DNA of 12,761 nucleotides, taken from the NCBI RefSeq assembly GCF_015207245.1, contig NZ_JADEXF010000013.1, forward strand, positions 1-12,761, read 5' to 3'. Shown piece after piece: positions 6,393-12,761 of this stretch. This DNA comes from Nostoc cf. edaphicum LEGE 07299 (lineage in GTDB: Bacteria > Cyanobacteriota > Cyanobacteriia > Cyanobacteriales > Nostocaceae). The notes beneath the pieces are model-generated. The model had not been told where the DNA came from. It saw nothing but the letters and a program-made list of their open reading frames with translations, and made no database searches. Position 1 is the first letter of the stretch. Every line of letters begins with the position of its first letter. The translations under genes and the position numbers were made by a program.

Positions 6393-8014
6393 GTGCGAAT
6401 CGTTGGCTAGAAACTAAGACCCATAAGGGTCTGGAGGATTAGCCGCAAGGTACAGAACCTTCTTCCAAAGGGAGAGGCTGCGCCAAGATAACTGAATGAC
6501 CATGTAGGTGAGAGTTATTATCCTAGAACCCTCAAATCCTACCCCGTAGGTGCAACGGTGAAAGCATCACCCCCAGGTTGCAAGCACTTGTCAAGCTGGC
6601 ATTAGAGCCAGAATGGGAAGCGCGATTTGAACCTAACTCATACGGGTTCAGAGCCGGACGCTCATGCCACGATGCAGCAGAAGCAATATTTAATGCAATT
6701 AGGTCTAAGCCTAAATACGTGCTTGACGCGGATATTGCTAAATGTTTTGACCGCATCAACCAGGAAGCACTGCTAAGAAAATTAAATACATCTCCCACCA
6801 TCCGCCGACAAGTTCGCGCTTGGTTAAAAGCGGGGGTGATGGATGGTAAGCAGTTATTTCCAACATCTGATAGCGAAGCGGGCGCACGTACCCGTGCGAC
6901 GGGTACGCCGCAAGGTGGGGTTATTTCTCCACTATTATCGAATATTGCCCTTCACGGGATGGAAGAAAGGATAAAGCAATACGCAGAAACGCTAAAAGGG
7001 TGGAAGCAGAAGAACCGTAAAGCCCTCAGCTTAATCCGGTACGCCGATGATTTCGTGATTCTCCACGAAAACATAACCGTTGTTCAAAGATGTAAAGAGA
7101 TTATCTCTGAATGGTTGCAAAGCATGGGTCTGGAATTAAAACCCAGCAAAACTAGGATGGCACATACCCTCACCGTTTTTGAGGAAGAAAGACCAGGATT
7201 TGATTTTCTTGGTTTTAATATACGCCAATTTCCTGTCGGAAAATACCAATCAGGAAAAAATACCAATGGATATAACCTGGGATTTAAGACCCTCATCACC
7301 CCAAGCAAAAAAAAGCAGAAGGTACATTACGACAATATCGCTAGTGTTATTGAAGCCCACAAGGCAGCACCGCAAGCGGCGCTAATCAGCCATCTAAACC
7401 CAATAATTAGGGGATGGGTTAACTATTACGCGACTGTGGTAAGTAAGAAAGCTTACTCAGATATTGACTACCTCATGTACCAAAAGTTAAACGCTTGGGC
7501 AAAACGCCGCCACCCTAAAAAGAACGGGGAATGGGTGTCAAAAAGGTATTGGCAATCCATAGGCGGTGATAACTGGGTATTCGCAACCAGGAAGGAAGGT
7601 TTAATCCCACTTCGGTTACTAAACCATGCCGACACTTCAATAGTGCGTCATGTGAAAGTTAAAGGCGAATCGTCACCATACAATGGGAATCTGGTTTATT
7701 GGAGTTCAAGAATGGGTAAAAACCCCGAAATGCCAACCAGAGTAGCATTACTCCTGAAAAGGCAAAAAGGGAAATGTACTCACTGCGGTTTGTTTTTCCG
7801 TGAAGACGATTTGATGGAAGTTGACCACACCATCCCGAAATCGAAAGGTGGAAAGGATGAGTATAAAAATCTTCAACTACTTCACCGACATTGCCACGAC
7901 ATAAAGACAGCCAATGATGGCAGTTATGGCGCAAAATCTGGCTGTGATAGTGCCAAGCCTAAGCCCACCAGAAAGCTCGAAAGAATTGAGGATGGCGATT
8001 TGGTGACATCTTAG
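6393..8014 (+). mobile_element. Degenerate group II intron (internal and 3' deletions)
   Basis: The left end has the group II 5' consensus GTGCG (6393-6397) and domain-I-like hairpins, for example GACCC/GGGTC at 6418-6431. Only about 180 bases precede the maturase reading frame, whereas an intact intron usually has several hundred bases of domains I-III there. The frame itself starts in the middle of the reverse transcriptase domain. A single deletion from within domain I to within the RT gene explains both. After the maturase stop (8012-8014) the sequence passes straight into STRR heptamers, and no domain V hairpin (the AGC...GAAA...GTT type) or domain VI branch-point helix can be found. It should therefore be unable to self-splice. 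The exact deletion point (near 6571-6577) needs comparison with an intact copy. Confidence 0.8.
6578..8014 (+). CDS. ltrA: Group II intron reverse transcriptase/maturase with HNH domain, N-terminally truncated
   Basis: The 478-codon frame is the C-terminal four-fifths of a cyanobacterial LtrA-like intron-encoded protein. It opens inside the RT domain at LQALVKLALEPEWEARFEPNSYGFRAGRS, just after the position of the usual IPTMYDRA motif. The conserved RT blocks are DADIAKCFD (catalytic Asp52), GTPQGGVISPLLSNI and RYADDFV (Asp157, Asp158). A maturase (X) domain follows (LNPIIRGWVNYY, about 272-284). The C-terminal HNH endonuclease has CxxC (Cys400, Cys403), VDH (416-417), N431 and HRHCH (436-440). 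Roughly 100-150 residues expected at the N-terminus are missing, including RT0 and the first RT blocks. The formal start is TTG with no ribosome binding site, and the frame is closed 18 codons upstream by TAG (6524). The catalytic residues remain, but the protein is probably not expressed or not active. Confidence 0.9.
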   Translation: MQALVKLALEPEWEARFEPNSYGFRAGRSCHDAAEAIFNAIRSKPKYVLDADIAKCFDRINQEALLRKLNTSPTIRRQVRAWLKAGVMDGKQLFPTSDSEAGARTRATGTPQGGVISPLLSNIALHGMEERIKQYAETLKGWKQKNRKALSLIRYADDFVILHENITVVQRCKEIISEWLQSMGLELKPSKTRMAHTLTVFEEERPGFDFLGFNIRQFPVGKYQSGKNTNGYNLGFKTLITPSKKKQKVHYDNIASVIEAHKAAPQAALISHLNPIIRGWVNYYATVVSKKAYSDIDYLMYQKLNAWAKRRHPKKNGEWVSKRYWQSIGGDNWVFATRKEGLIPLRLLNHADTSIVRHVKVKGESSPYNGNLVYWSSRMGKNPEMPTRVALLLKRQKGKCTHCGLFFREDDLMEVDHTIPKSKGGKDEYKNLQLLHRHCHDIKTANDGSYGAKSGCDSAKPKPTRKLERIEDGDLVTS

Positions 8015-8016
8015 CT

Positions 8017-8037
8017 GGGGACTGGGGATTGGGGAAT
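8017..8037. repeat. Short run of GGGGAYT-type STRR heptamers
   Basis: GGGGACT, GGGGATT and GGGGAAT follow each other at 8017-8023, 8024-8030 and 8031-8037. Degenerate G-rich heptamers like these are a known class of short tandemly repeated repetitive sequence in heterocystous cyanobacteria. They begin two bases after the maturase stop codon, where the intron's 3' end should be. Confidence 0.8.
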
Positions 8038-8067
8038 GGAGATCAAGAAAGTATTTTCCCAATGCCT

Positions 8068-8164
8068 AATGACAAATGACAAATGACAAATGACAAATGA
8101 CAAATGACAAATGACAAATGACAAATGACAAATGACAAATGACAAATGACAAATGACAAATGAC
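8068..8164. repeat. Perfect heptanucleotide tandem array (AATGACA)n
   Basis: Thirteen exact copies of AATGACA (8068-8158) are followed by six bases of a fourteenth (8159-8164), in which lies the ATG of the next gene. Being perfect, the array is likely to vary in copy number between strains. It is an STRR-type repeat, not CRISPR, as there are no spacers. Confidence 0.97.
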
Positions 8165-8414
8165 TAAAAAACAAAAATTTCCTTACCTAGTTGGTTCTAA
8201 GTGGACTGCACAGAAAAAAGTCGATGGCTGGCGGCACTTCCAAGTTGTCAATCGAAAAAATCAGGCTAAGTGGGTTTATGCCGAAATGGTTGCTGCTTGC
8301 GATCCGAAAGTCCGTTTTTGGATAAATGCCAAATTATTACAAGATAACTCCCAGTGGCAAGCTGGCTGGCAAACATTAGAGGAAATCCACGGGCTTGAAA
8401 CTGAGGTGTCCTGA
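8160..8414 (+). CDS. TIGR02450-type Trp-rich small protein
   Basis: This 84-residue protein matches the small tryptophan-rich family TIGR02450, known mainly from cyanobacteria and some marine bacteria; no function is established. The family signature is visible as GSKWTA (12-17), the conserved HFQV near 26-29, and the C-terminal W..GWQTL. There are six Trp (15, 24, 38, 54, 66, 70). It has no signal peptide or membrane segment and is rich in Lys near the N-terminus, so it is probably cytosolic. The ATG at 8160 is part of the last heptamer of the upstream array, and no Shine-Dalgarno sequence precedes it. There is no other start before residue 43, which would remove the signature. The array may therefore have replaced its original leader. 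A hairpin terminator follows at 8479. Confidence 0.85.
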   Translation: MTKKQKFPYLVGSKWTAQKKVDGWRHFQVVNRKNQAKWVYAEMVAACDPKVRFWINAKLLQDNSQWQAGWQTLEEIHGLETEVS

Positions 8415-8478
8415 TTACCTTAAATAGCTCGACTGAAATAAATTTTAAAACTTACGCACACTCTAAAATTGTTCTCTT

Positions 8479-8500
8479 AGCCCACGGAGGTGGGCTTTGC
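8479..8500 (+). terminator. Probable rho-independent terminator after the Trp-rich gene
   Basis: AGCCCAC (8479-8485), a GGAG loop and GTGGGCT (8490-8496) form a perfect 7-bp GC-rich stem followed by TTGCTTTG. The T-tract is interrupted, so termination may be partial. The element may itself be part of an interspersed repeat, since it adjoins a palindromic repeat copy. Confidence 0.6.
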
Positions 8501-8508
8501 TTTGTGTG

Positions 8509-8559
8509 TAGCCGCGTACTCCTACGGAGAAGCAAGCTACGCGTAGCGTGCCGGAGGCT
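8509..8559 (+). repeat. Palindromic interspersed repeat, copy 1
   Basis: The copy contains the 20-base core GAAGCAAGCTACGCGTAGCG (8529-8548), including the perfect palindrome GCTACGCGTAGC. A CTCC-TAC-GGAG mini-hairpin lies to its left and GCCGGAGGC to its right. The same core occurs at 8707-8726 (reverse orientation) and 11016-11035. Families of such palindromic repeats are common in Nostoc genomes. Confidence 0.85.
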
Positions 8560-8687
8560 CTATTCTATTGCCTTGGCTCTTGGAAAATATTTAGCAAATT
8601 AATAATTATTTACAAAATCATACTAATTCACTCTCAAGCAGCAATTAAATGGTTGAGACTACCGACTGAAAACTGGCAATTTATCTG

Positions 8688-8757
8688 CGATACCTTCTCT
8701 ACGAGACGCTACGCGTAGCTTGCTTCCACGAAGTGGTACAGTGAGCTACGCTAACGC
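8688..8757 (-). repeat. Palindromic interspersed repeat, copy 2 (inverted)
   Basis: The core is present as its reverse complement, CGCTACGCGTAGCTTGCTTC, at 8707-8726. The flanks TTCTCTACGAGA on one side and CCACGAAGTGG on the other are small imperfect hairpins corresponding to those of copies 1 and 3. The copy faces copy 1 at a distance of about 160 bases, so the two could form one long stem in RNA or single-stranded DNA. Confidence 0.85.
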
Positions 8758-8978
8758 AAATTCCAGTAGTATTTCCAGTATCAGGCTGCATATAGCTCTC
8801 TTTCCCCTTAACTTTGTGCCCCAATGCCTTGAAAACACGTTGTAAAAACATTAGCTAATTCTATGAAAAGCATTCAAAAAAGACGATTTAAGCTTTTTGT
8901 ATTTTGTAACTCTTTTTATAAAAATAAGTAATAAAAACTTTTCATTGACTTATTTAATAGCTTTTAAAGCCTTTAAGG

Positions 8979-9006
8979 TTGATAAAAACCCAAATATACA
9001 TAATTA
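8979..9006 (+). promoter_or_regulatory. Weak candidate sigma-70-type promoter for chlL
   Basis: TTGATA (8979-8984) and TAATTA (9001-9006) are 16 bases apart and lie in the AT-rich part of the leader, about 170 bases before the chlL start. Similar boxes occur by chance in DNA this AT-rich. Confidence 0.2.
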
Positions 9007-9161
9007 AAGTTTAATTCATCGTCTAAGACAGTTTTACAGATTAGGAGCCACTTTCTTTTCTAGGTAATTTGCCCAATAATGACATCAACAGACCTCACGC
9101 ATCGCCATCTCAGGAAAGGTGAAGGCAAATGTTTGAGCCACAAGTTTGACAAGAAGCTATA

Positions 9162-9167
9162 AGAGGG
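9162..9167 (+). promoter_or_regulatory. Ribosome binding site that fixes the chlL start
   Basis: AGAGGG lies eight bases before GTG at 9176. It supports that codon rather than TTG at 9146, which would add ten residues foreign to the family. Confidence 0.8.
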
Positions 9168-9175
9168 AAACAACA

Positions 9176-10042
9176 GTGAAACTAGCAGTCTACGGAAAAG
9201 GTGGTATCGGTAAATCCACAACTAGCTGTAATATATCCGTCGCCCTAGCTAAACGTGGCAAGAAAGTGCTGCAAATTGGTTGCGACCCAAAACATGACAG
9301 CACCTTCACCCTGACTGGGTTTTTGATTCCAACAATTATCGACACCCTCCAAGAAAAGGACTATCACTACGAAGATGTCTGGCCGGAAGATGTAATTTAT
9401 AAAGGTTACGGTGGTGTTGATTGCGTAGAAGCTGGTGGCCCACCTGCGGGTGCTGGATGTGGCGGCTACGTAGTTGGTGAAACCGTAAAATTACTTAAAG
9501 AACTCAACGCCTTTGATGAGTACGATGTAATTCTTTTTGACGTTCTGGGTGACGTAGTTTGTGGTGGTTTTGCAGCACCACTCAACTATGCAGATTACTG
9601 CCTGATCGTTACAGACAACGGCTTTGATGCTTTATTTGCTGCCAATCGGATTGCTGCTTCAGTCCGCGAAAAAGCCCGAACTCACCCATTGCGTTTAGCT
9701 GGGTTAATTGGCAATCGCACCTCCAAGCGCGACTTGATTGAAAAATATATAGAAGCAGTGCCCATGCCAGTTCTAGAAGTTTTACCTTTAATTGAAGATA
9801 TCCGTGTTTCCCGTGTTAAAGGGAAGACTTTGTTTGAAATGGCAGAGCAAGATCCTTCCCTAGACTACGTTTGCGACTACTATCTCAACATCGCCGACCA
9901 AATTCTGGCGCGTCCCGAAGGTGTTGTACCTAATGACACACCAGATCGGGAGTTGTTCTCTTTGTTGTCCGATTTTTATCTAAATCCGGGTAAACCCCAG
10001 GTTCCTAATTCAGAAGAGGAACTAGACTTGATGATTGTATAA
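9176..10042 (+). CDS. chlL: Light-independent protochlorophyllide reductase, iron-sulfur ATP-binding subunit ChlL
   Basis: ChlL is the nitrogenase-Fe-protein-like component of DPOR. As a homodimer it uses ATP to pass electrons from ferredoxin through a [4Fe-4S] cluster to ChlN/ChlB, which reduce protochlorophyllide to chlorophyllide without light. The product from GTG has 288 residues, the family length, and begins [15 protein letters not shown] with the P-loop at 7-15. The switch region DPKHDST is at 37-43. The two cluster ligands are Cys95 (PPAGAGCGG) and Cys129 (GDVVCGG). The Walker-B-like VILFDVLGD is at 118-126. No residue looks abnormal. The gene is followed after 32 bases by a DUF5331-like gene and then chlN on the same strand, suggesting one operon. 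The cluster is oxygen-sensitive, so activity should need low oxygen in the cell. Confidence 0.98.
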   Translation: MKLAVYGKGGIGKSTTSCNISVALAKRGKKVLQIGCDPKHDSTFTLTGFLIPTIIDTLQEKDYHYEDVWPEDVIYKGYGGVDCVEAGGPPAGAGCGGYVVGETVKLLKELNAFDEYDVILFDVLGDVVCGGFAAPLNYADYCLIVTDNGFDALFAANRIAASVREKARTHPLRLAGLIGNRTSKRDLIEKYIEAVPMPVLEVLPLIEDIRVSRVKGKTLFEMAEQDPSLDYVCDYYLNIADQILARPEGVVPNDTPDRELFSLLSDFYLNPGKPQVPNSEEELDLMIV

Positions 10043-10061
10043 ATCACCAAGTTCTCAGGAT

Positions 10062-10067
10062 GGGGGA
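10062..10067 (+). promoter_or_regulatory. Ribosome binding site that fixes the DUF5331-like gene start
   Basis: GGGGGA lies seven bases before ATG at 10075. The in-frame ATG at 10060 overlaps this site and has AGG directly next to it, with no usable spacing, so 10075 is preferred. Confidence 0.65.
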
Positions 10068-10074
10068 CAATAAC

Positions 10075-10869
10075 ATGGCATTCTTTCACAGCTTTACAGA
10101 TTCAATAAAGCAAAAGTGGTTGCAATTTTTCCAGAATAATCGAGACTGGATTACCCTCCACATGGAAGTGGAATCGGTGTACACCCCTGATGGCGGGAAG
10201 CGACCACCTTCCTACCTCATCCTGGGAGTTCTTAACGCCCTAGAGCCAAAACTAGCGCAGTTAATGCTGCCCTTTGCCAAACTCAATCCTGATGCCGATA
10301 CCCTAATTGAGGTGCTGGATTTGCATTTTGACCCAGATTTAGCTCTCGGTAATCGCTTCGTCGTCAACCCAGATGTAGAAAAATACGCAGAAGAAGCAGC
10401 ATCTGTCATCGATGAAAAGCCTGAAGATGAAACATTGACACACGCTCATACAAATGGCTTTGCGGAGGTGGCGGTAGTTGAAGAGTTCGCAATGGTGGAT
10501 TCTGAGGATGAAAGTCTGGGAATCAGCGAGTTGGAAGAAACGGAAAATGGCTTTGGCGATATTTCCTTAACCAACGGACACAACTCAAAAGATGAGTCTC
10601 TCCAAAGCTCTAGTTTAGAAGCAGATGAATTTGGGGAAATTGCCTTCGATACAACAGCTGCAACGGAAGTAAAGCTGGATGAAGACGAAGACGAGGCGCT
10701 TGGAGATACTCCACTAGATGAAAATGCGTTTAAAGACGTGTTATCAGATGTCTGGGGTGATGAAACAGCTTTACAAAAGGCTGAAGAAAATAACGATTTT
10801 TTGGGGGAAGAACTGCCAGCAGGCGTTTTTGATGAATCAGAAATTGCCCGCCTCTTCCCCAACGCTTAA
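10075..10869 (+). CDS. DUF5331-like acidic protein encoded between chlL and chlN
   Basis: The 264-residue protein starts MAFFHSFTDSIKQKWLQFFQ, which I recognise as the cyanobacterial DUF5331 family usually found next to chlL and chlN. Its function is unknown. The first 100 residues or so look folded: an amphipathic N-terminal helix, VYTPDGGKRPPSYLILGVLNALEP, then PDADTLIEVLDLHFDPDLALGNRFVV. From about residue 110 it becomes very acidic and low in complexity, probably disordered, with a loosely repeated motif (SLGISEL, GFGDISL, EFGEIAF, ALGDTPL) and an ending FDESEIARLFPNA. There are no cysteines or membrane segments. Its place 32 bases after chlL and before chlN suggests a role linked to DPOR, for example assembly, stability or regulation. 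That is inference from position only. Confidence 0.8.
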   Translation: MAFFHSFTDSIKQKWLQFFQNNRDWITLHMEVESVYTPDGGKRPPSYLILGVLNALEPKLAQLMLPFAKLNPDADTLIEVLDLHFDPDLALGNRFVVNPDVEKYAEEAASVIDEKPEDETLTHAHTNGFAEVAVVEEFAMVDSEDESLGISELEETENGFGDISLTNGHNSKDESLQSSSLEADEFGEIAFDTTAATEVKLDEDEDEALGDTPLDENAFKDVLSDVWGDETALQKAEENNDFLGEELPAGVFDESEIARLFPNA

Positions 10870-11000
10870 TTATTGCCGTTCTTCGCAATTTTAAGTTTTA
10901 GATATGGGATTTTGGATGAGGAATTAGGGAAATTGTCGTTAGACAGAGGATACTTTTGTTGTCTCAGCCTTCAATCCAAAATTATCAATCGTTCGACTGA

Positions 11001-11050
11001 GCGTACCCCTCCGGGGAAGCAAGCTACGCGTAGCGTCTCGGAGAGAAGCC
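11001..11050 (+). repeat. Palindromic interspersed repeat, copy 3, in the DUF5331-chlN spacer
   Basis: The 20-base core GAAGCAAGCTACGCGTAGCG is at 11016-11035, with a CCCC-TC-CGGGG type hairpin to the left and TCTCGGAGAGA to the right. It is in the same orientation as copy 1. Sitting inside the putative chlL-chlN transcript, it would fold into two or three hairpins and could affect mRNA processing or the ratio of the two proteins. Confidence 0.85.
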
Positions 11051-11087
11051 TAAGTCTAAAATCTGAAATTGGTTGAACTGCCATTAA

Positions 11088-12515
<1,428 letters not shown>

Positions 12516-12548
12516 ATTTGGGTTTGGATTGAGCAACAGCATATAATT

Positions 12549-12578
12549 AAGGCGAACTTTTTGGGTTCGCCTTTTTTT
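12549..12578 (+). terminator. Rho-independent terminator of the chlL-chlN operon
   Basis: AAGGCGAAC (12549-12557) pairs with GTTCGCCTT (12565-12573) around a 7-base loop, and an unbroken run of seven T (12572-12578) follows. This is a textbook intrinsic terminator 34 bases after the chlN stop. Confidence 0.93.
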
Positions 12579-12678
12579 GTATCACAAAGGCGCAAAGGAA
12601 GAGCTACTAAAAATAGTTACAATCAGGTGGATATCGCTAAATCATAACTTAGAGAAAATTTAACCATTAGAGTTAATT

Positions 12679-12761
12679 ATGTTTAAGCTCAATCCACAAA
12701 AGCTACCATTTCTAGAGTCTATTGGTTGGCAGCTAAAAAATGTATATCAAATGAGTGAGAA
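12679..12761 (+). CDS. Start of an unrecognised gene, cut by the right edge
   Basis: From ATG at 12679 the frame stays open to the edge and encodes 27 residues starting MFKLNPQKLPFLESIGWQLK. I do not recognise it. The spacer from the chlN terminator is about 100 bases, enough for its own promoter, though no clear one is seen; the upstream TAGAGTTAATT is a weak ribosome binding site at best. The chance of an 83-base open frame is not negligible, so it is only a candidate. Confidence 0.45.
   Translation, partial: MFKLNPQKLPFLESIGWQLKNVYQMSE

Larger units (their letters stand above)
8415..9175. other. Long AT-rich intergenic region upstream of chlL
   Basis: About 760 bases contain no gene that I can support. 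Besides the terminator hairpin and two palindromic repeats (listed separately), the region from 8860 to 9050 is strongly AT-rich and probably carries the chlL promoter and a long 5' leader. A short direct repeat TTCCAGTA occurs at about 8761 and 8774. I see no tRNA, riboswitch or clear NtcA site (GTA-N8-TAC). Confidence 0.5.

Noticed and set aside
6532..6801. 89-codon minus-strand frame over the intron RT start
   Set aside because: It is a shadow of the well-conserved RT frame on the plus strand.
8068..8164. CRISPR array
   Set aside because: The 7-base units are contiguous with no spacers; it is a simple tandem repeat.
8015..8600. Domain V/VI of the group II intron further downstream
   Set aside because: No 34-base hairpin of the AGC...GAAA...GTT kind was found; the hairpins there are a terminator and a palindromic repeat.
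9146..9175. TTG start ten codons upstream of the chlL GTG
   Set aside because: The extra residues ([10 protein letters not shown]) are foreign to the family and overlap the ribosome binding site AGAGGG used by the GTG at 9176.
10446..10862. 138-codon minus-strand open frame opposite the DUF5331-like gene
   Set aside because: Its Ser-rich composition is the mirror of the GAA/GAT-rich acidic coding strand; there is no ribosome binding site and no family resemblance.
10873..11076. 67-codon frame between the DUF5331-like gene and chlN
   Set aside because: It runs through palindromic repeat copy 3 and lacks a ribosome binding site, so it is chance reading of a spacer.

Overview
The window reads as chromosomal DNA of a filamentous, probably heterocyst-forming cyanobacterium of the Nostoc/Anabaena type. 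The evidence is chlL and chlN (light-independent protochlorophyllide reductase) with a DUF5331-type gene between them, twelve copies of the HIP1 octamer GCGATCGC, heptanucleotide tandem (STRR) repeats, three copies of a palindromic interspersed repeat built on GCTACGCGTAGC, and a caspase-like gene of the kind common in Nostocales.

Left part (1-2600). A large minus-strand gene for a caspase-fold (metacaspase-like) protein starts with GTG at 1510 and runs off the left edge. It has the SGHG and DACRN catalytic motifs. Its frame is broken by one base in a 6-A tract at 881-886; the rest of the protein continues cleanly in the -1 frame and ends, inside the window, in a perfect-period 14-residue repeat. 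Diverging from it is a gene for a small SRPBCC/START-like protein, which ends at a bidirectional terminator shared with the convergent clpB.

Middle (2600-8415). clpB (minus strand) encodes a full-length Hsp100 disaggregase. Next is a minus-strand gene pair, DUF433 followed by a DUF5615-like PIN-fold protein, overlapping by ATGA; this is the layout of a predicted toxin-antitoxin module. A damaged group II intron follows: its 5' end (GTGCG) is intact and sits in a short coding exon, the middle is deleted so that the reverse transcriptase/maturase lacks its N-terminus, and no domain V or VI is seen at the 3' end. The intron stops at STRR repeats that run into the start codon of a small Trp-rich (TIGR02450-type) gene.

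Right part (8415-12761). A gene-poor, AT-rich stretch of about 760 bases carries a hairpin terminator and two inverted copies of the palindromic repeat, and acts as the leader of chlL. Then come chlL, the DUF5331-like gene, a third palindromic repeat and chlN, closed by a strong rho-independent terminator. ChlL is the nitrogenase-iron-protein-like reductase and ChlN one subunit of the catalytic component. The third subunit gene, chlB, is not in the window. The beginning of an unrecognised gene is cut by the right edge.

The best candidates for new biology are the frame break in the caspase gene, which has an SD-like sequence upstream of a U6 run as in bacterial programmed -1 frameshifting; the repeat array that makes a ladder of ATGA-linked mini-ORFs into a start codon; and the acidic, repeat-motif protein encoded between chlL and chlN. 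None is proven by sequence alone.
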